In this document: piece by piece, positions 6,041 through 15,420 of the stretch
How the letters are laid out: each line of letters starts with the position of its first letter
How positions within the stretch are numbered: the first letter of the stretch is position 1
From: Sulfurimonas sp. endosymbiont of Alviniconcha boucheti
Lineage (GTDB): Bacteria > Campylobacterota > Campylobacteria > Campylobacterales > Sulfurimonadaceae
Assembly (NCBI GenBank): GCA_021766785.1
Contig: JAICBP010000084.1
Span: forward strand, 357,884-390,772
Direction: 5' to 3'
DNA: 32,889 nucleotides
Made by a program: the position numbers and the translations under genes
The notes under the pieces: generated by a model
What the model saw: the letters and a program-made list of their open reading frames with translations, nothing else
The model's database searches: none
What the model was told of the DNA's origin: nothing

Positions 6041-8668
6041 ATGTCAGACAATAAATACAATGCTCAAGCAATTGAAAGCAAATATTATAAAATTTGGGAA
6101 GAGCGCAAGTACTTTGAGATAGATGGAAACAGAGCTATCCAAGAAGAGGAAAAAAACTTCTCTATCATGATGCCACCACCAAATGTCACAGGACGTCTGC
6201 ATATCGGACATGCACTTACTTTTACACTTCAAGATATTATCACTCGTTACAAACGTATGGATGGATACAAAACACTTTGGCAACCAGGAACAGATCATGC
6301 AGGAATTGCTACACAAAATGTTGTAGAAAAACAGATCCTTGCTGAGGGTACTACAAAAGAGGAACTAGGTCGTGAAAAGTTTTTAGAGCGTGTATGGAAG
6401 TGGAAAGAGGAGTCTGCTGGGATCATGACTAAGCAACTTCGTGTTCTTGGAGTTACTCCAGCATGGGAGCGTGAGCGTTTTACTATGGATACAGGTCTTC
6501 AAAAGTCTGTAAAGAAAGCATTTGTAAAACTCTACAATGATGGACTTATTGTTCGTGGCAACTATATGGTAAATTGGTGTACACATGATGGTGCACTCTC
6601 TGATATTGAAGTAGAGCATGAAGATCATAATGGAAAGTTTTACCATATCACTTATCCATTTGCTGATGGGAGTGGTAGTGTTGAGGTAGCAACAACAAGA
6701 CCAGAGACATATTTCGGAGATACTGCCGTTATGGTGCATCCTAATGATGCACGTTATAAAGATCTACTTGGAAAAGAGATAAAACTTCCGCTTCTTAATA
6801 GAACTGTAAAAATAATTGCTGATGAGCATGTTGATATGGATTTTGGAACTGGTGTTGTAAAGGTAACACCTGCACATGATCAAAATGATTATGAAGTAGG
6901 TAAACGCCACAATCTAGAGTTTATCACAGTATTTGATGAAAATGGAATCCTTAATGACAATGCAGGAGAGTTTCAAGGGCTTGAACGTATTGAGGCTCGG
7001 GAGATTATTGTAAAACGTCTTGATGAAGAGGGATTTATAGTAAAAATAGAAGACCATAAGCATCAAGTAGGGCACTGCTACAGATGTAAAAATATTGTAG
7101 AGCCTTATATCTCAAAACAGTGGTTTGTTAAAAAAGAGGTAGCTCTTAAATCGATAGAGAAGACAAACAGAGGTGAAGCTCAGTTTTTCCCTCCTCACTG
7201 GATTAACTCATATAACTCTTGGATGGGTGAACTTCGTGATTGGTGTATAAGCCGTCAACTCTGGTGGGGACATCAAATCCCAGTATTTTACTGTGATGAT
7301 TGTGGGTTTGAATATGCTACAGAGGATGAAAATCCTGAGGCTTGTCCTAAATGTTCTAGTAAAAATTTAACACAAGATCCTGATGTTCTTGATACATGGT
7401 TCTCTTCTGCACTCTGGCCTTTTTCAACTCTGGGTTGGGCAAATGACGAAGAGGGAAAAGAGAGCCTTTGGAGTGAATCAGATATGAGAGATTTTTATCC
7501 AAATACACTTCTTATCACTGGTTTTGATATTCTCTTTTTCTGGGTAGCTAGAATGATGATGATGGGTGAAAATTTTAATGGAAAACTTCCCTTTAACCAT
7601 ATCTATCTCCATGCTCTTGTTCGTGATGCAAAGGGTAACAAAATGAGTAAATCTAAAGGAAATGTTGTCGATCCACTCGATACCGTTGAGAAGTACTCTG
7701 CAGATATTTTACGTTTTACTCTTGCAATATCAGCTGCTCAAGGTCGTGATATAAGAATGAGTGATGAAAAACTAGAACTTAACCGTAACTTTACAAACAA
7801 ACTCTACAATGCAGCAAAGTACCTACAAATGAATGTAGATGTTTTCCCTGATATGAGTGGCTTTTGTATAGAGACTGACTTGGGTCGTTACATGATGAGC
7901 CGTCTCAACTTCACAACCAAAGAAGTCCGTGCTAATCTTGATGAGTATAAATTTAACGATGCGGCATTAGTACTTTATAAATTTTTATGGAATGAATTCT
8001 GTGGTTGGGGTATAGAGCTTTCTAAAGCCGATAAGGGATCAATAGTAGAACTTGGTGCTATCTTCAAAGAAGCGATGAAACTTCTACACCCATTTATGCC
8101 ATTTATTACAGAGCACCTTTATCATGAGCTTAGTGGTACTACGCTTGAAACGGGTGATTCTATTATGCTTATGAAGTACCCTAGCAAGACTAAACAACGT
8201 AAAGAAGAAGAGATTTTTGAAGTAATAATGGATGCTATTGTCTCCATAAGAAGAGCTAAAGTACTTGTAGAGTTGGCAAACCAAAAAATAGAAACAGCCT
8301 TTGTCAAAATAGATGGTTTACATGAGAAACAAAAAAAGATGATGAGACCCTTTATTATTAAACTTGCAAAAGTAGAACACCTTGAGTTTACAGAGTCAAA
8401 AATAGAAAATGCGGTAAGTGACATTGCTGATAAGTGCGAGACATTCATCCCTACTGACAGCATAGACTTAACACCTATCATCACAAAATTAAAACGCCAA
8501 GATGAAAAACTTCAAAAAGAGATAGATAAGTTAAATGGTATGCTCAACAATGAACGTTTTGTATCCAATGCACCAGAAGATGTACTAGAAAAAAATAGAG
8601 TACAACTCACAGAAGCAAGTGCTAAACACGAAAAAGTTTTAGAACAGCTCAACTCTTTGCAATCATAA
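6041..8668 (+). CDS. valS: Valyl-tRNA synthetase
   Basis: This 875-residue class I aminoacyl-tRNA synthetase charges tRNA-Val. The HIGH motif is at residues 54-57 in RLHIGHALTF and the KMSKS loop at 534-538 in GNKMSKSKGNVVDP. The editing (CP1) domain has the conserved TTRPETYFGDTAV and GTGVVKVTPAHDQNDYEVG. A zinc-ribbon-like CDDC, then CPKC, occurs near residues 425-450, and the WWGHQIPVFYC stretch is typical of ValRS. The C-terminus (about 810-875) is a coiled coil beginning KLKRQDEKLQKEIDKLNG, used for tRNA contact. The length is full. It is flanked by a convergent mrp and appears monocistronic. Confidence 0.98.
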   Translation: MSDNKYNAQAIESKYYKIWEERKYFEIDGNRAIQEEEKNFSIMMPPPNVTGRLHIGHALTFTLQDIITRYKRMDGYKTLWQPGTDHAGIATQNVVEKQILAEGTTKEELGREKFLERVWKWKEESAGIMTKQLRVLGVTPAWERERFTMDTGLQKSVKKAFVKLYNDGLIVRGNYMVNWCTHDGALSDIEVEHEDHNGKFYHITYPFADGSGSVEVATTRPETYFGDTAVMVHPNDARYKDLLGKEIKLPLLNRTVKIIADEHVDMDFGTGVVKVTPAHDQNDYEVGKRHNLEFITVFDENGILNDNAGEFQGLERIEAREIIVKRLDEEGFIVKIEDHKHQVGHCYRCKNIVEPYISKQWFVKKEVALKSIEKTNRGEAQFFPPHWINSYNSWMGELRDWCISRQLWWGHQIPVFYCDDCGFEYATEDENPEACPKCSSKNLTQDPDVLDTWFSSALWPFSTLGWANDEEGKESLWSESDMRDFYPNTLLITGFDILFFWVARMMMMGENFNGKLPFNHIYLHALVRDAKGNKMSKSKGNVVDPLDTVEKYSADILRFTLAISAAQGRDIRMSDEKLELNRNFTNKLYNAAKYLQMNVDVFPDMSGFCIETDLGRYMMSRLNFTTKEVRANLDEYKFNDAALVLYKFLWNEFCGWGIELSKADKGSIVELGAIFKEAMKLLHPFMPFITEHLYHELSGTTLETGDSIMLMKYPSKTKQRKEEEIFEVIMDAIVSIRRAKVLVELANQKIETAFVKIDGLHEKQKKMMRPFIIKLAKVEHLEFTESKIENAVSDIADKCETFIPTDSIDLTPIITKLKRQDEKLQKEIDKLNGMLNNERFVSNAPEDVLEKNRVQLTEASAKHEKVLEQLNSLQS

Positions 8669-8711
8669 AAAACTAAACATACAAAAAGTATGCCAAGCTT
8701 TTTCTAAAGAA

Positions 8712-8730
8712 AGAGATAGGTGCTATCTCT
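8712..8730 (-). terminator. Intrinsic terminator at the end of mrp
   Basis: AGAGATAG (8712-8719) and CTATCTCT (8723-8730) form a perfect eight-base stem with a three-base loop. On the minus strand it is followed by TTCTTT, and the stem begins within the mrp stop codon. On the plus strand no T-run follows, so it probably serves mrp rather than valS. Confidence 0.5.
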
Positions 8731-9883
8731 AACTACAACCACATTCTCCACCTTGCGTAGATGAACTAGAAGATCCACCTGTTGAACAAGCAGATACACC
8801 TGGAGGTGTAGTAGGTTGAACACTCTGATTATCAACTCCACCATTAGCATTAATCTCTTCAATCGTTGCCCAGATAGAAGCTGCTGCAGTAGCAAAGCGT
8901 TTTGCAGATTCAGAAGTAGGAGCAAAAAAGGTAACAGGTTTTCCTTCATCTCCACCAGTTCTTACAGCTGGTTCAATAGGAATCTCTGCAATGATTTCAG
9001 TATTAAACTCTTTTGCCATTGGTGCGGAAGTTCCCTTACCGAAAATATCATACTCAACACCAGTATCTGGTGCGATAAATCCACTCATATTTTCAACAAT
9101 TCCAGCTATAGGAATATTAAGCTTCTTGAACATATCAAGTGAACGCCGTGAGTCATCTAATGAAACAGATTGCGGTGTTGTTACTGTAAGTCCAGCAGTT
9201 ACAGGAACTGACTGAGCAAGAGTAAGTTGTGCATCACCTGTGCCTGGTGGCATATCAATAACTAAACAATCTAACTCTGACCATAAAATGTCACGTAAGA
9301 ACTGCTCAATAGCTTTCATAATCATTGCACCACGCCAAATAAGAGACTGACCCTCTTCCATAAGTGAACCCATAGACATCATCTCAATACCATAGGCTTT
9401 AATAGGAAGAACCTTATTACCATTTACTTCAGGTTTTATATCTGCAACACCCATCATACGAGGTACATTTGGACCATAAATATCTGCATCGAGAAGACCA
9501 ACTTTAAGTCCTTGAGCTGCAAGTGCAATAGCGATATTTACTGATGTAGTTGATTTACCAACACCACCTTTTCCTGAACTTACCATAAGGAAGTTCTTTA
9601 CTTGTGGTGCAATGTTTTTTCCGTGAGATGAAGACTCTTTTGGCATTTTAGGTGCTTGAATATGGCAGTTAACAGTCGTAGCTCCTACAGATTTAAGAGC
9701 CTCTGTTGCTTCCTCTTTGATCTGCTGTGCAACTTCTGGTGCACTTGATGTAATATCTACAGTAAAACTTACTGCCGTAGCATCAATATTTATATCTTTG
9801 ACAAAACCAAAAGTTACGATATCCTTGGTAAAACCTGGATACATTACCTTTGAAAGTGCTGATTTTACAATTTCTTCAGTCAT
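8729..9883 (-). CDS. mrp: Mrp/ApbC-type Fe-S cluster carrier ATPase
   Basis: The 384-residue protein has an N-terminal MIP18/DUF59-type domain (residues 1-90) followed by the Mrp P-loop ATPase. The deviant Walker A SSGKGGVGKSTTSVN is near residues 102-116, with DADIYGPNVPRMMG and IDMPPGTGDAQLTLAQ further on. It is expected to bind and deliver Fe-S clusters in the cytosol. Oddly, the family's cluster-binding CxxC is missing: after VENMSGF this protein reads IAPDTGVEYDIFG, with Ala and Thr in place of the cysteines. The Ser/Gly-rich C-terminal tail ends GGECGCS and contains another Cys (SACSTGG), so alternative cysteines may serve. thiC, itself an Fe-S enzyme, lies upstream on the same strand, 158 bases away. 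Confidence 0.93.
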   Translation of the reverse strand: MTEEIVKSALSKVMYPGFTKDIVTFGFVKDINIDATAVSFTVDITSSAPEVAQQIKEEATEALKSVGATTVNCHIQAPKMPKESSSHGKNIAPQVKNFLMVSSGKGGVGKSTTSVNIAIALAAQGLKVGLLDADIYGPNVPRMMGVADIKPEVNGNKVLPIKAYGIEMMSMGSLMEEGQSLIWRGAMIMKAIEQFLRDILWSELDCLVIDMPPGTGDAQLTLAQSVPVTAGLTVTTPQSVSLDDSRRSLDMFKKLNIPIAGIVENMSGFIAPDTGVEYDIFGKGTSAPMAKEFNTEIIAEIPIEPAVRTGGDEGKPVTFFAPTSESAKRFATAAASIWATIEEINANGGVDNQSVQPTTPPGVSACSTGGSSSSSTQGGECGCS

Positions 9884-9918
9884 ATATTTTTTTCCTTTTT
9901 ATTATTTTAATAAAGATG

Positions 9919-9956
9919 CTTCCTTATAGTTAGGAAGTATAAGAGAGTCCTCTCTT
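9919..9956 (-). repeat. Two consecutive stem-loops between thiC and mrp
   Basis: CTTCCT (9919-9924) pairs with AGGAAG (9932-9937) around seven bases. AAGAGAG (9941-9947) pairs with CTCTCTT (9950-9956). Reading from thiC toward mrp, neither is followed by a clear T-run. They may attenuate, process or stabilise a thiC-mrp transcript. The rest of this 158-base gap is AT-rich with no other recognisable feature. Confidence 0.35.
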
Positions 9957-10041
9957 TTCATATTTTATATTTCAAAATATAGCATATCTAAATAAGAGAA
10001 ATATTGTCCTAATTAGATAATAAATATATTTAAGCTTTTTT

Positions 10042-11445
<1,404 letters not shown>

Positions 11446-11530
11446 TTAATGTACTCGCAATATAATCAAATAAAGTTAATCTAAGCTAAAGAGAATAAAG
11501 TGACTTTACAATTTAGATAAAAATAGGTGT

Positions 11531-11554
11531 ATAAGAGAGTAAATTATCTCTTAT
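11531..11554. repeat. Inverted repeat in the thiC / ispDF divergent intergenic region
   Basis: ATAAGAGA (11531-11538) and TCTCTTAT (11547-11554) are perfect inverted arms with an eight-base AT spacer. The repeat sits between the divergent thiC and ispDF starts, about 27 bases upstream of the ispDF -10 candidate. It could be an operator, or the top of an RNA hairpin in a long thiC leader. Confidence 0.35.
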
Positions 11555-11580
11555 TTAAGATTTGCAAAGTCTTTTATATG

Positions 11581-11586
11581 TATAAT
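11581..11586 (+). promoter_or_regulatory. Candidate ispDF operon promoter, -10 element
   Basis: A consensus TATAAT lies 32 bases before the TTG start of ispDF. The leader carries AAGGA at 11605-11609. Confidence 0.45.
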
Positions 11587-11617
11587 TTCGTAACACATTC
11601 AAATAAGGAAGCATATT

Positions 11618-12745
11618 TTGTCAAAATTATCGCTAATATTACTATCTGCTGGTAGTTCTAGCCGTTTTGAGATGCGTGTAAAAAAACACTGGTTGCGTAT
11701 AAACCACACACCTTTATGGCAGTTTGTAGCGCAAAACTTAGAAAAAACTCAAAAATTTGATGAGATAATTATTGTTTGTGCAAAGGATGAACTACCTTTT
11801 ATGCAAAGCTATAGCTCATACAGATTTGTAGAGGGTGGTAACACTCGCCAACAGTCACTGAAAAATGCACTAGCATTTGTCAAAAGTGAGTATGTTCTTG
11901 TAAGTGATATAGGACGTGCTTGTATTAGCACTGCCTTACTAGATGCTATACTCAATGAGCAAGAAAAAAGTGACTCTGTCGTACCCTATCTCAGAGTAAC
12001 AGATACTATAGTATATGAGAATGAAACAATAGATAGAGAAAAAGTCAAACGCATACAGACACCTCAACTCTCTCGTGTCTCAGCTCTAAAGTCTGCACTG
12101 CTAACAGACCAAGAATTTACTGATGAGAGTAGTGCTATTGTTGCAAATGGTGGTTCTCGTTGTTTTATTCTTGGAGAAGAAGATGCTCACAAGATAACCT
12201 ATATTCATGACTTAAATAAGATCCCTTGTCTAGCAACTCCATCGACCGATACACTTAGTGGTAATGGTTACGATGTACATGCTTTTGATACAGAGGGGAG
12301 TATGTGGCTTGGTGGTGTGAAAATAGAATCTGACTTTGGCTTTTTAGCACATAGTGATGGTGATGTTGCCCTTCATTCTCTTATAGATGCACTTCTTGGT
12401 GCTGCAGGAATGGGTGACATTGGTATGCTCTTTCCTGATAACGATGAGAGATATAAAGGCATAGATTCTAAAAAGCTACTAAAGATGGTTGTCACTAAAC
12501 TACACAACTTTGGCTTTATAATAGTCAATGTAGATATTACTATAGTAGCACAAAAACCTCGTATTGGCAAATATAAACGCCAGATGAGAGAGAGTATAGC
12601 CTCCTTACTTGAGATAGATATGAGTCGTGTTAATATCAAAGCAACAACAACAGAAAAACTTGGCTTCATCGGTCGAGGAGAGGGTGTCGCTGTTACTTCA
12701 AATGCAAATTTAAAATACTTTAATTGGAAGAATGAATATAAATGA
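11618..12745 (+). CDS. ispDF: Bifunctional IspD/IspF isoprenoid biosynthesis enzyme
   Basis: This 375-residue fusion performs two MEP-pathway steps: cytidylyl transfer to MEP (IspD, residues about 1-205) and formation of 2-C-methylerythritol 2,4-cyclodiphosphate (IspF, about 215-375). The IspD part opens LILLSAGSSSRFEMRVKKHW, the nucleotide-binding loop, and has FVEGGNTRQQSL. The IspF part has the metal ligands D219-x-H221 in GYDVHAF, then HSDGDVALHSLIDALLGAAG, and ends with the IKATTTEKLGFIGRGEG signature. Such fusions are usual in Campylobacterota. The start is TTG with AAGGA eight bases upstream. The stop overlaps the next gene's ATG by four bases, so the regulator is translationally coupled. 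Confidence 0.96.
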   Translation: MSKLSLILLSAGSSSRFEMRVKKHWLRINHTPLWQFVAQNLEKTQKFDEIIIVCAKDELPFMQSYSSYRFVEGGNTRQQSLKNALAFVKSEYVLVSDIGRACISTALLDAILNEQEKSDSVVPYLRVTDTIVYENETIDREKVKRIQTPQLSRVSALKSALLTDQEFTDESSAIVANGGSRCFILGEEDAHKITYIHDLNKIPCLATPSTDTLSGNGYDVHAFDTEGSMWLGGVKIESDFGFLAHSDGDVALHSLIDALLGAAGMGDIGMLFPDNDERYKGIDSKKLLKMVVTKLHNFGFIIVNVDITIVAQKPRIGKYKRQMRESIASLLEIDMSRVNIKATTTEKLGFIGRGEGVAVTSNANLKYFNWKNEYK

Positions 12746-13629
12746 AAATACTAATAATAGAAGATGAGGTTTATCTCGCACAGAGCATTGCCACAAAACT
12801 TGGTGAACAAGGACATATATGTGAGATGTGTACATCCACAAAAGATGCAATTCATAGCAATAATTATGATGTAGTACTTTTATCTACAAATATAAATGGT
12901 CAGGATTTTATTCCTATTGTTAAGACTTTTACAAGTTCTATCATCATTCTTATGGTCTCATACATAAGTAATGATACAGTTTCTAAACCTCTTGCTGCTG
13001 GAGCAAAAGACTATATTATGAAACCTTTTATGATTGAAGAGCTTATAAGAAAAATAGACCACTATCAAGATTACGAAAAACTCAAATGTAGAAATATCGC
13101 TTATGAGAAGTATCTTAAACATACACTTTTAAACGCCAAACATGAACAGGATATTAATATGATTGAGCTTCCTCTTTTTATAAGTTCTAGCTTTCAAAAG
13201 TACTCTGATGCCTTTGCTTTTGAATATGCACAGAGTAAAGACATTCCTATTCATTTTATTACATTGAGTGATCCAAAGAGTCTGCAAGAGGTAAGTTCTC
13301 TTCCTCAAAGCACTCTACTTTATATTATCGACTACCAATTACTAAAAAAATCTGATAAAAAAGAGTTTTTAGAGTTAATTGATGGAAGAAAAGTTATTGT
13401 CTCTAGTAGTGATAAGATAGAAGATATAGACTACCCTATAGTAGAAATAAAAAATGATAATAATATCTTTGATAAAGGTGAAATTTTACCTATTGAAGAT
13501 TATGTAAAATTTATAGTTTTAAATTATCAAGACAAATACCCAGATACTGAACTCTCTAAAAAACTAGGTATTAGCCGTAAAAGCTTATGGGAAAAGCGAA
13601 AGAAATATGACATCGTTAAAAAGAAATAA
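12742..13629 (+). CDS. Atypical orphan response regulator, HP1021/Cj1608-like
   Basis: The 295-residue protein has an N-terminal receiver (residues 1-115) and a C-terminal helix-turn-helix of the Fis/NtrC type (ELSKKLGISRKSLWEKRKKY, residues about 270-290). The acidic pocket is present (E7, D8), but the phosphoacceptor Asp is replaced by Ser48 in VVLLSTNIN, so normal phosphorelay is unlikely. HP1021 of Helicobacter pylori and Cj1608 are orphan regulators of this design beside ispDF; they are reported to bind oriC and many promoters and to respond to redox state. Cys27 and Cys30 are candidate sensing residues here, by inference. No histidine kinase is nearby. It overlaps ispDF by 4 and the next gene by 23 bases. 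Confidence 0.8.
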   Translation: MKILIIEDEVYLAQSIATKLGEQGHICEMCTSTKDAIHSNNYDVVLLSTNINGQDFIPIVKTFTSSIIILMVSYISNDTVSKPLAAGAKDYIMKPFMIEELIRKIDHYQDYEKLKCRNIAYEKYLKHTLLNAKHEQDINMIELPLFISSSFQKYSDAFAFEYAQSKDIPIHFITLSDPKSLQEVSSLPQSTLLYIIDYQLLKKSDKKEFLELIDGRKVIVSSSDKIEDIDYPIVEIKNDNNIFDKGEILPIEDYVKFIVLNYQDKYPDTELSKKLGISRKSLWEKRKKYDIVKKK

Positions 13630-14797
13630 AACACTTTTTATAGATAAAGAGGCAGCTTCAGCTCTTGAACTTGTCTCTGATGGGCTTCTTTTACCTGTTA
13701 CAAAACTAATGTGTGAGGAGGAGTCTCATAAGGTTCTGGAAAAAGGAATTATACATGGGAAGTCTTTCCCTTTTCCCTTTATTCTTGCGCCATCTGGAAA
13801 AAAAAATGAACTTCTCTTAAGCCAACTAAAAAAAAATGAGGTTATAGATCTTATCTGCGAAAATAAAGTTTTTGCTACACTTATCGTTAAGGAGACCTTT
13901 AAAATAGATCCATATGAGAGAGTGAAGCATATATATGGCACCGATGATCTAACACACCCTGGGGTACAAGCCACTATAAAAAGACTTGGTCATTGGGCAG
14001 TAAGTGGGAACTATACATTATCTGACAATACTCCAAATAGAAACAAAATCAATATCGCTAGTGCAAAAAAAGCGATCAATGCAAAACACACAACTGCCCT
14101 TGTCATGGCAGCAAATCCTCTTCATCGTGGTCATGAACGACTTATACGTCAAGCACTAGATAATACAGACTTACTTATAATATTTTTGCTTAAACCCTAC
14201 AAAACTGCGAACCTCAGTTATGATCTAAGATATGAATCATTAGAGTTCTTTGTAAATAATTTTTTACCTAAAAACCGTGTCATTATAGTTCCTCTTGAAA
14301 ATAGTTATATTTTTGCAGGCTACAATGAGATAATCATTGATGCTATTGTTGCAAAAAATTATGGCTGTGACAGATTAACTATAGGACGTAATCATGCTGG
14401 TCTTGGTATGTTCTATGATTGTAATTCAAACAAATCTATTGTAGATAGAGTTACAGGAATAGATATTGAAATATATATAGCAAGTGAGTATGTTTACTGT
14501 GACCAGTGCACCACCCTTGTAAGTAAAAATACATGCCCACATGGACAACATCACCAGATATCTTATCACTCTGATTCCATTTTACAGCTACTAGAAGCAG
14601 GAATTTTACCACCTGCAGTATTAATGCGTAAACAGATTAGTGCTTTTTTACTCTCAAAACTTTCTCCTAACAGATTTAAAAATTTAGAAAAAATCTACTA
14701 TGATACTTTTGCAACAAAAGGTCTTTTAGAAGAACATACAGAAAAAGATTTTTATATTGAGCTTATGAAGCTCTACCAAACAACATCACTCACATAG
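13607..14797 (+). CDS. ATP-sulfurylase-like nucleotidyltransferase, sulfate-binding motif altered
   Basis: The 396-residue protein has the size and layout of homomeric ATP sulfurylase (Sat): a PUA-like N-terminal part (1-130), then a nucleotidyltransferase domain with HRGH (residues 173-176) and IGRNHAG. A C-terminal CDQC, then CPHGQHH element resembles the zinc site of bacterial Sat. However, the QxRN motif just before HRGH, whose Gln and Arg bind sulfate, reads M167-A-A169-N. Sulfate activation is therefore doubtful, and the substrate may differ. The gene follows the HP1021-like regulator with a 23-base overlap, the same order I recall for Cj1608-Cj1609-Cj1610 in Campylobacter jejuni. PgpA-like gene follows directly. 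Confident of the family, not of the activity. Confidence 0.7.
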   Translation: MTSLKRNKTLFIDKEAASALELVSDGLLLPVTKLMCEEESHKVLEKGIIHGKSFPFPFILAPSGKKNELLLSQLKKNEVIDLICENKVFATLIVKETFKIDPYERVKHIYGTDDLTHPGVQATIKRLGHWAVSGNYTLSDNTPNRNKINIASAKKAINAKHTTALVMAANPLHRGHERLIRQALDNTDLLIIFLLKPYKTANLSYDLRYESLEFFVNNFLPKNRVIIVPLENSYIFAGYNEIIIDAIVAKNYGCDRLTIGRNHAGLGMFYDCNSNKSIVDRVTGIDIEIYIASEYVYCDQCTTLVSKNTCPHGQHHQISYHSDSILQLLEAGILPPAVLMRKQISAFLLSKLSPNRFKNLEKIYYDTFATKGLLEEHTEKDFYIELMKLYQTTSLT

Positions 14798-14808
14798 GAT
14801 TGTTATAT

Positions 14809-15273
14809 ATGAATAGTAAAAATATTATCACAATAGTAGTCGCTTTTTTAAGTGGACTGAGTATTCTTAGCTATTTTGATGAAAGAACACTCTTTTTGGC
14901 TACACTTCTGCTTAGCATCTTAACTATTAAAACTATTAATAACAGAATAAATAAAGATAAAAATTTTGATACTAAAGATATAGCAATAAACTCTTTTGCT
15001 GGAGTCTGGTTTGCACTAAGTATTGCTCCTGCATTTGGTGTTACATCAAAAGAGATCTTTCTCTTTGAAAATGGTTTCCTCATACAAGCCATACTCTCTA
15101 TTATATTTTTTATTCTCTTTATGAGTATGAAGATATCAATTATTGGTCGTATAGAAGAAAACTATAGAGGTGGTGTAGGTGTTGTGGCTTCTGCCATCAT
15201 AGCTGGAGCGGCAGCAGGAATATCTAGTTCTTCTCTTTGGCAAGTCTATTTACAACTTCAACATATGTTTTGA
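14809..15273 (+). CDS. PgpA-like membrane protein lacking the catalytic acidic residues
   Basis: The 154-residue protein has three to four membrane segments and aligns by eye with phosphatidylglycerophosphatase A. The region DTKDIAINSFAGVWFALSIAP corresponds to E. coli SIVWDEFIGMWITLMALP, and GRIEENYRGGVGVVASAIIA corresponds to DRNVHGGMGIMIDDIVAG. In both places the catalytic acids are gone: WDE has become INS, and IDD has become ASA. The Asp in the RILD motif is also lost. It is probably not a phosphatase. I chose the ATG at 14809, about 10 bases after AGGA; the in-frame TTG at 14800 is too close to any ribosome site. It is the last gene of the ispDF operon. Confidence 0.6.
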   Translation: MNSKNIITIVVAFLSGLSILSYFDERTLFLATLLLSILTIKTINNRINKDKNFDTKDIAINSFAGVWFALSIAPAFGVTSKEIFLFENGFLIQAILSIIFFILFMSMKISIIGRIEENYRGGVGVVASAIIAGAAAGISSSSLWQVYLQLQHMF

Positions 15274-15384
15274 CTCACTATAATATCCCCGAAAAAACAG
15301 ACCGCTCAATACTATAACTACACTCCCTCAAGAAAATCAAACAACATTTTAAAATTGGTGAAATATCTCTTTACTATCTTATGT

Positions 15385-15390
15385 TACAAT
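15385..15390 (+). promoter_or_regulatory. Candidate pglB promoter, -10 element
   Basis: TACAAT within ATGTTACAATG lies 30 bases before the pglB TTG, downstream of T-rich sequence. AGGAAC at 15410-15415 would be the ribosome site. This is a weaker match than the TATAAT sites elsewhere in the window. Confidence 0.3.
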
Positions 15391-15420
15391 GATACTAAAT
15401 ATAACTACTAGGAACTTCCT

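Noticed and set aside
8704-8955. Leucine-rich minus-strand ORF of 83 codons at the end of mrp
   Set aside because: It is an out-of-frame reading of the mrp 3' end with no independent start signals.
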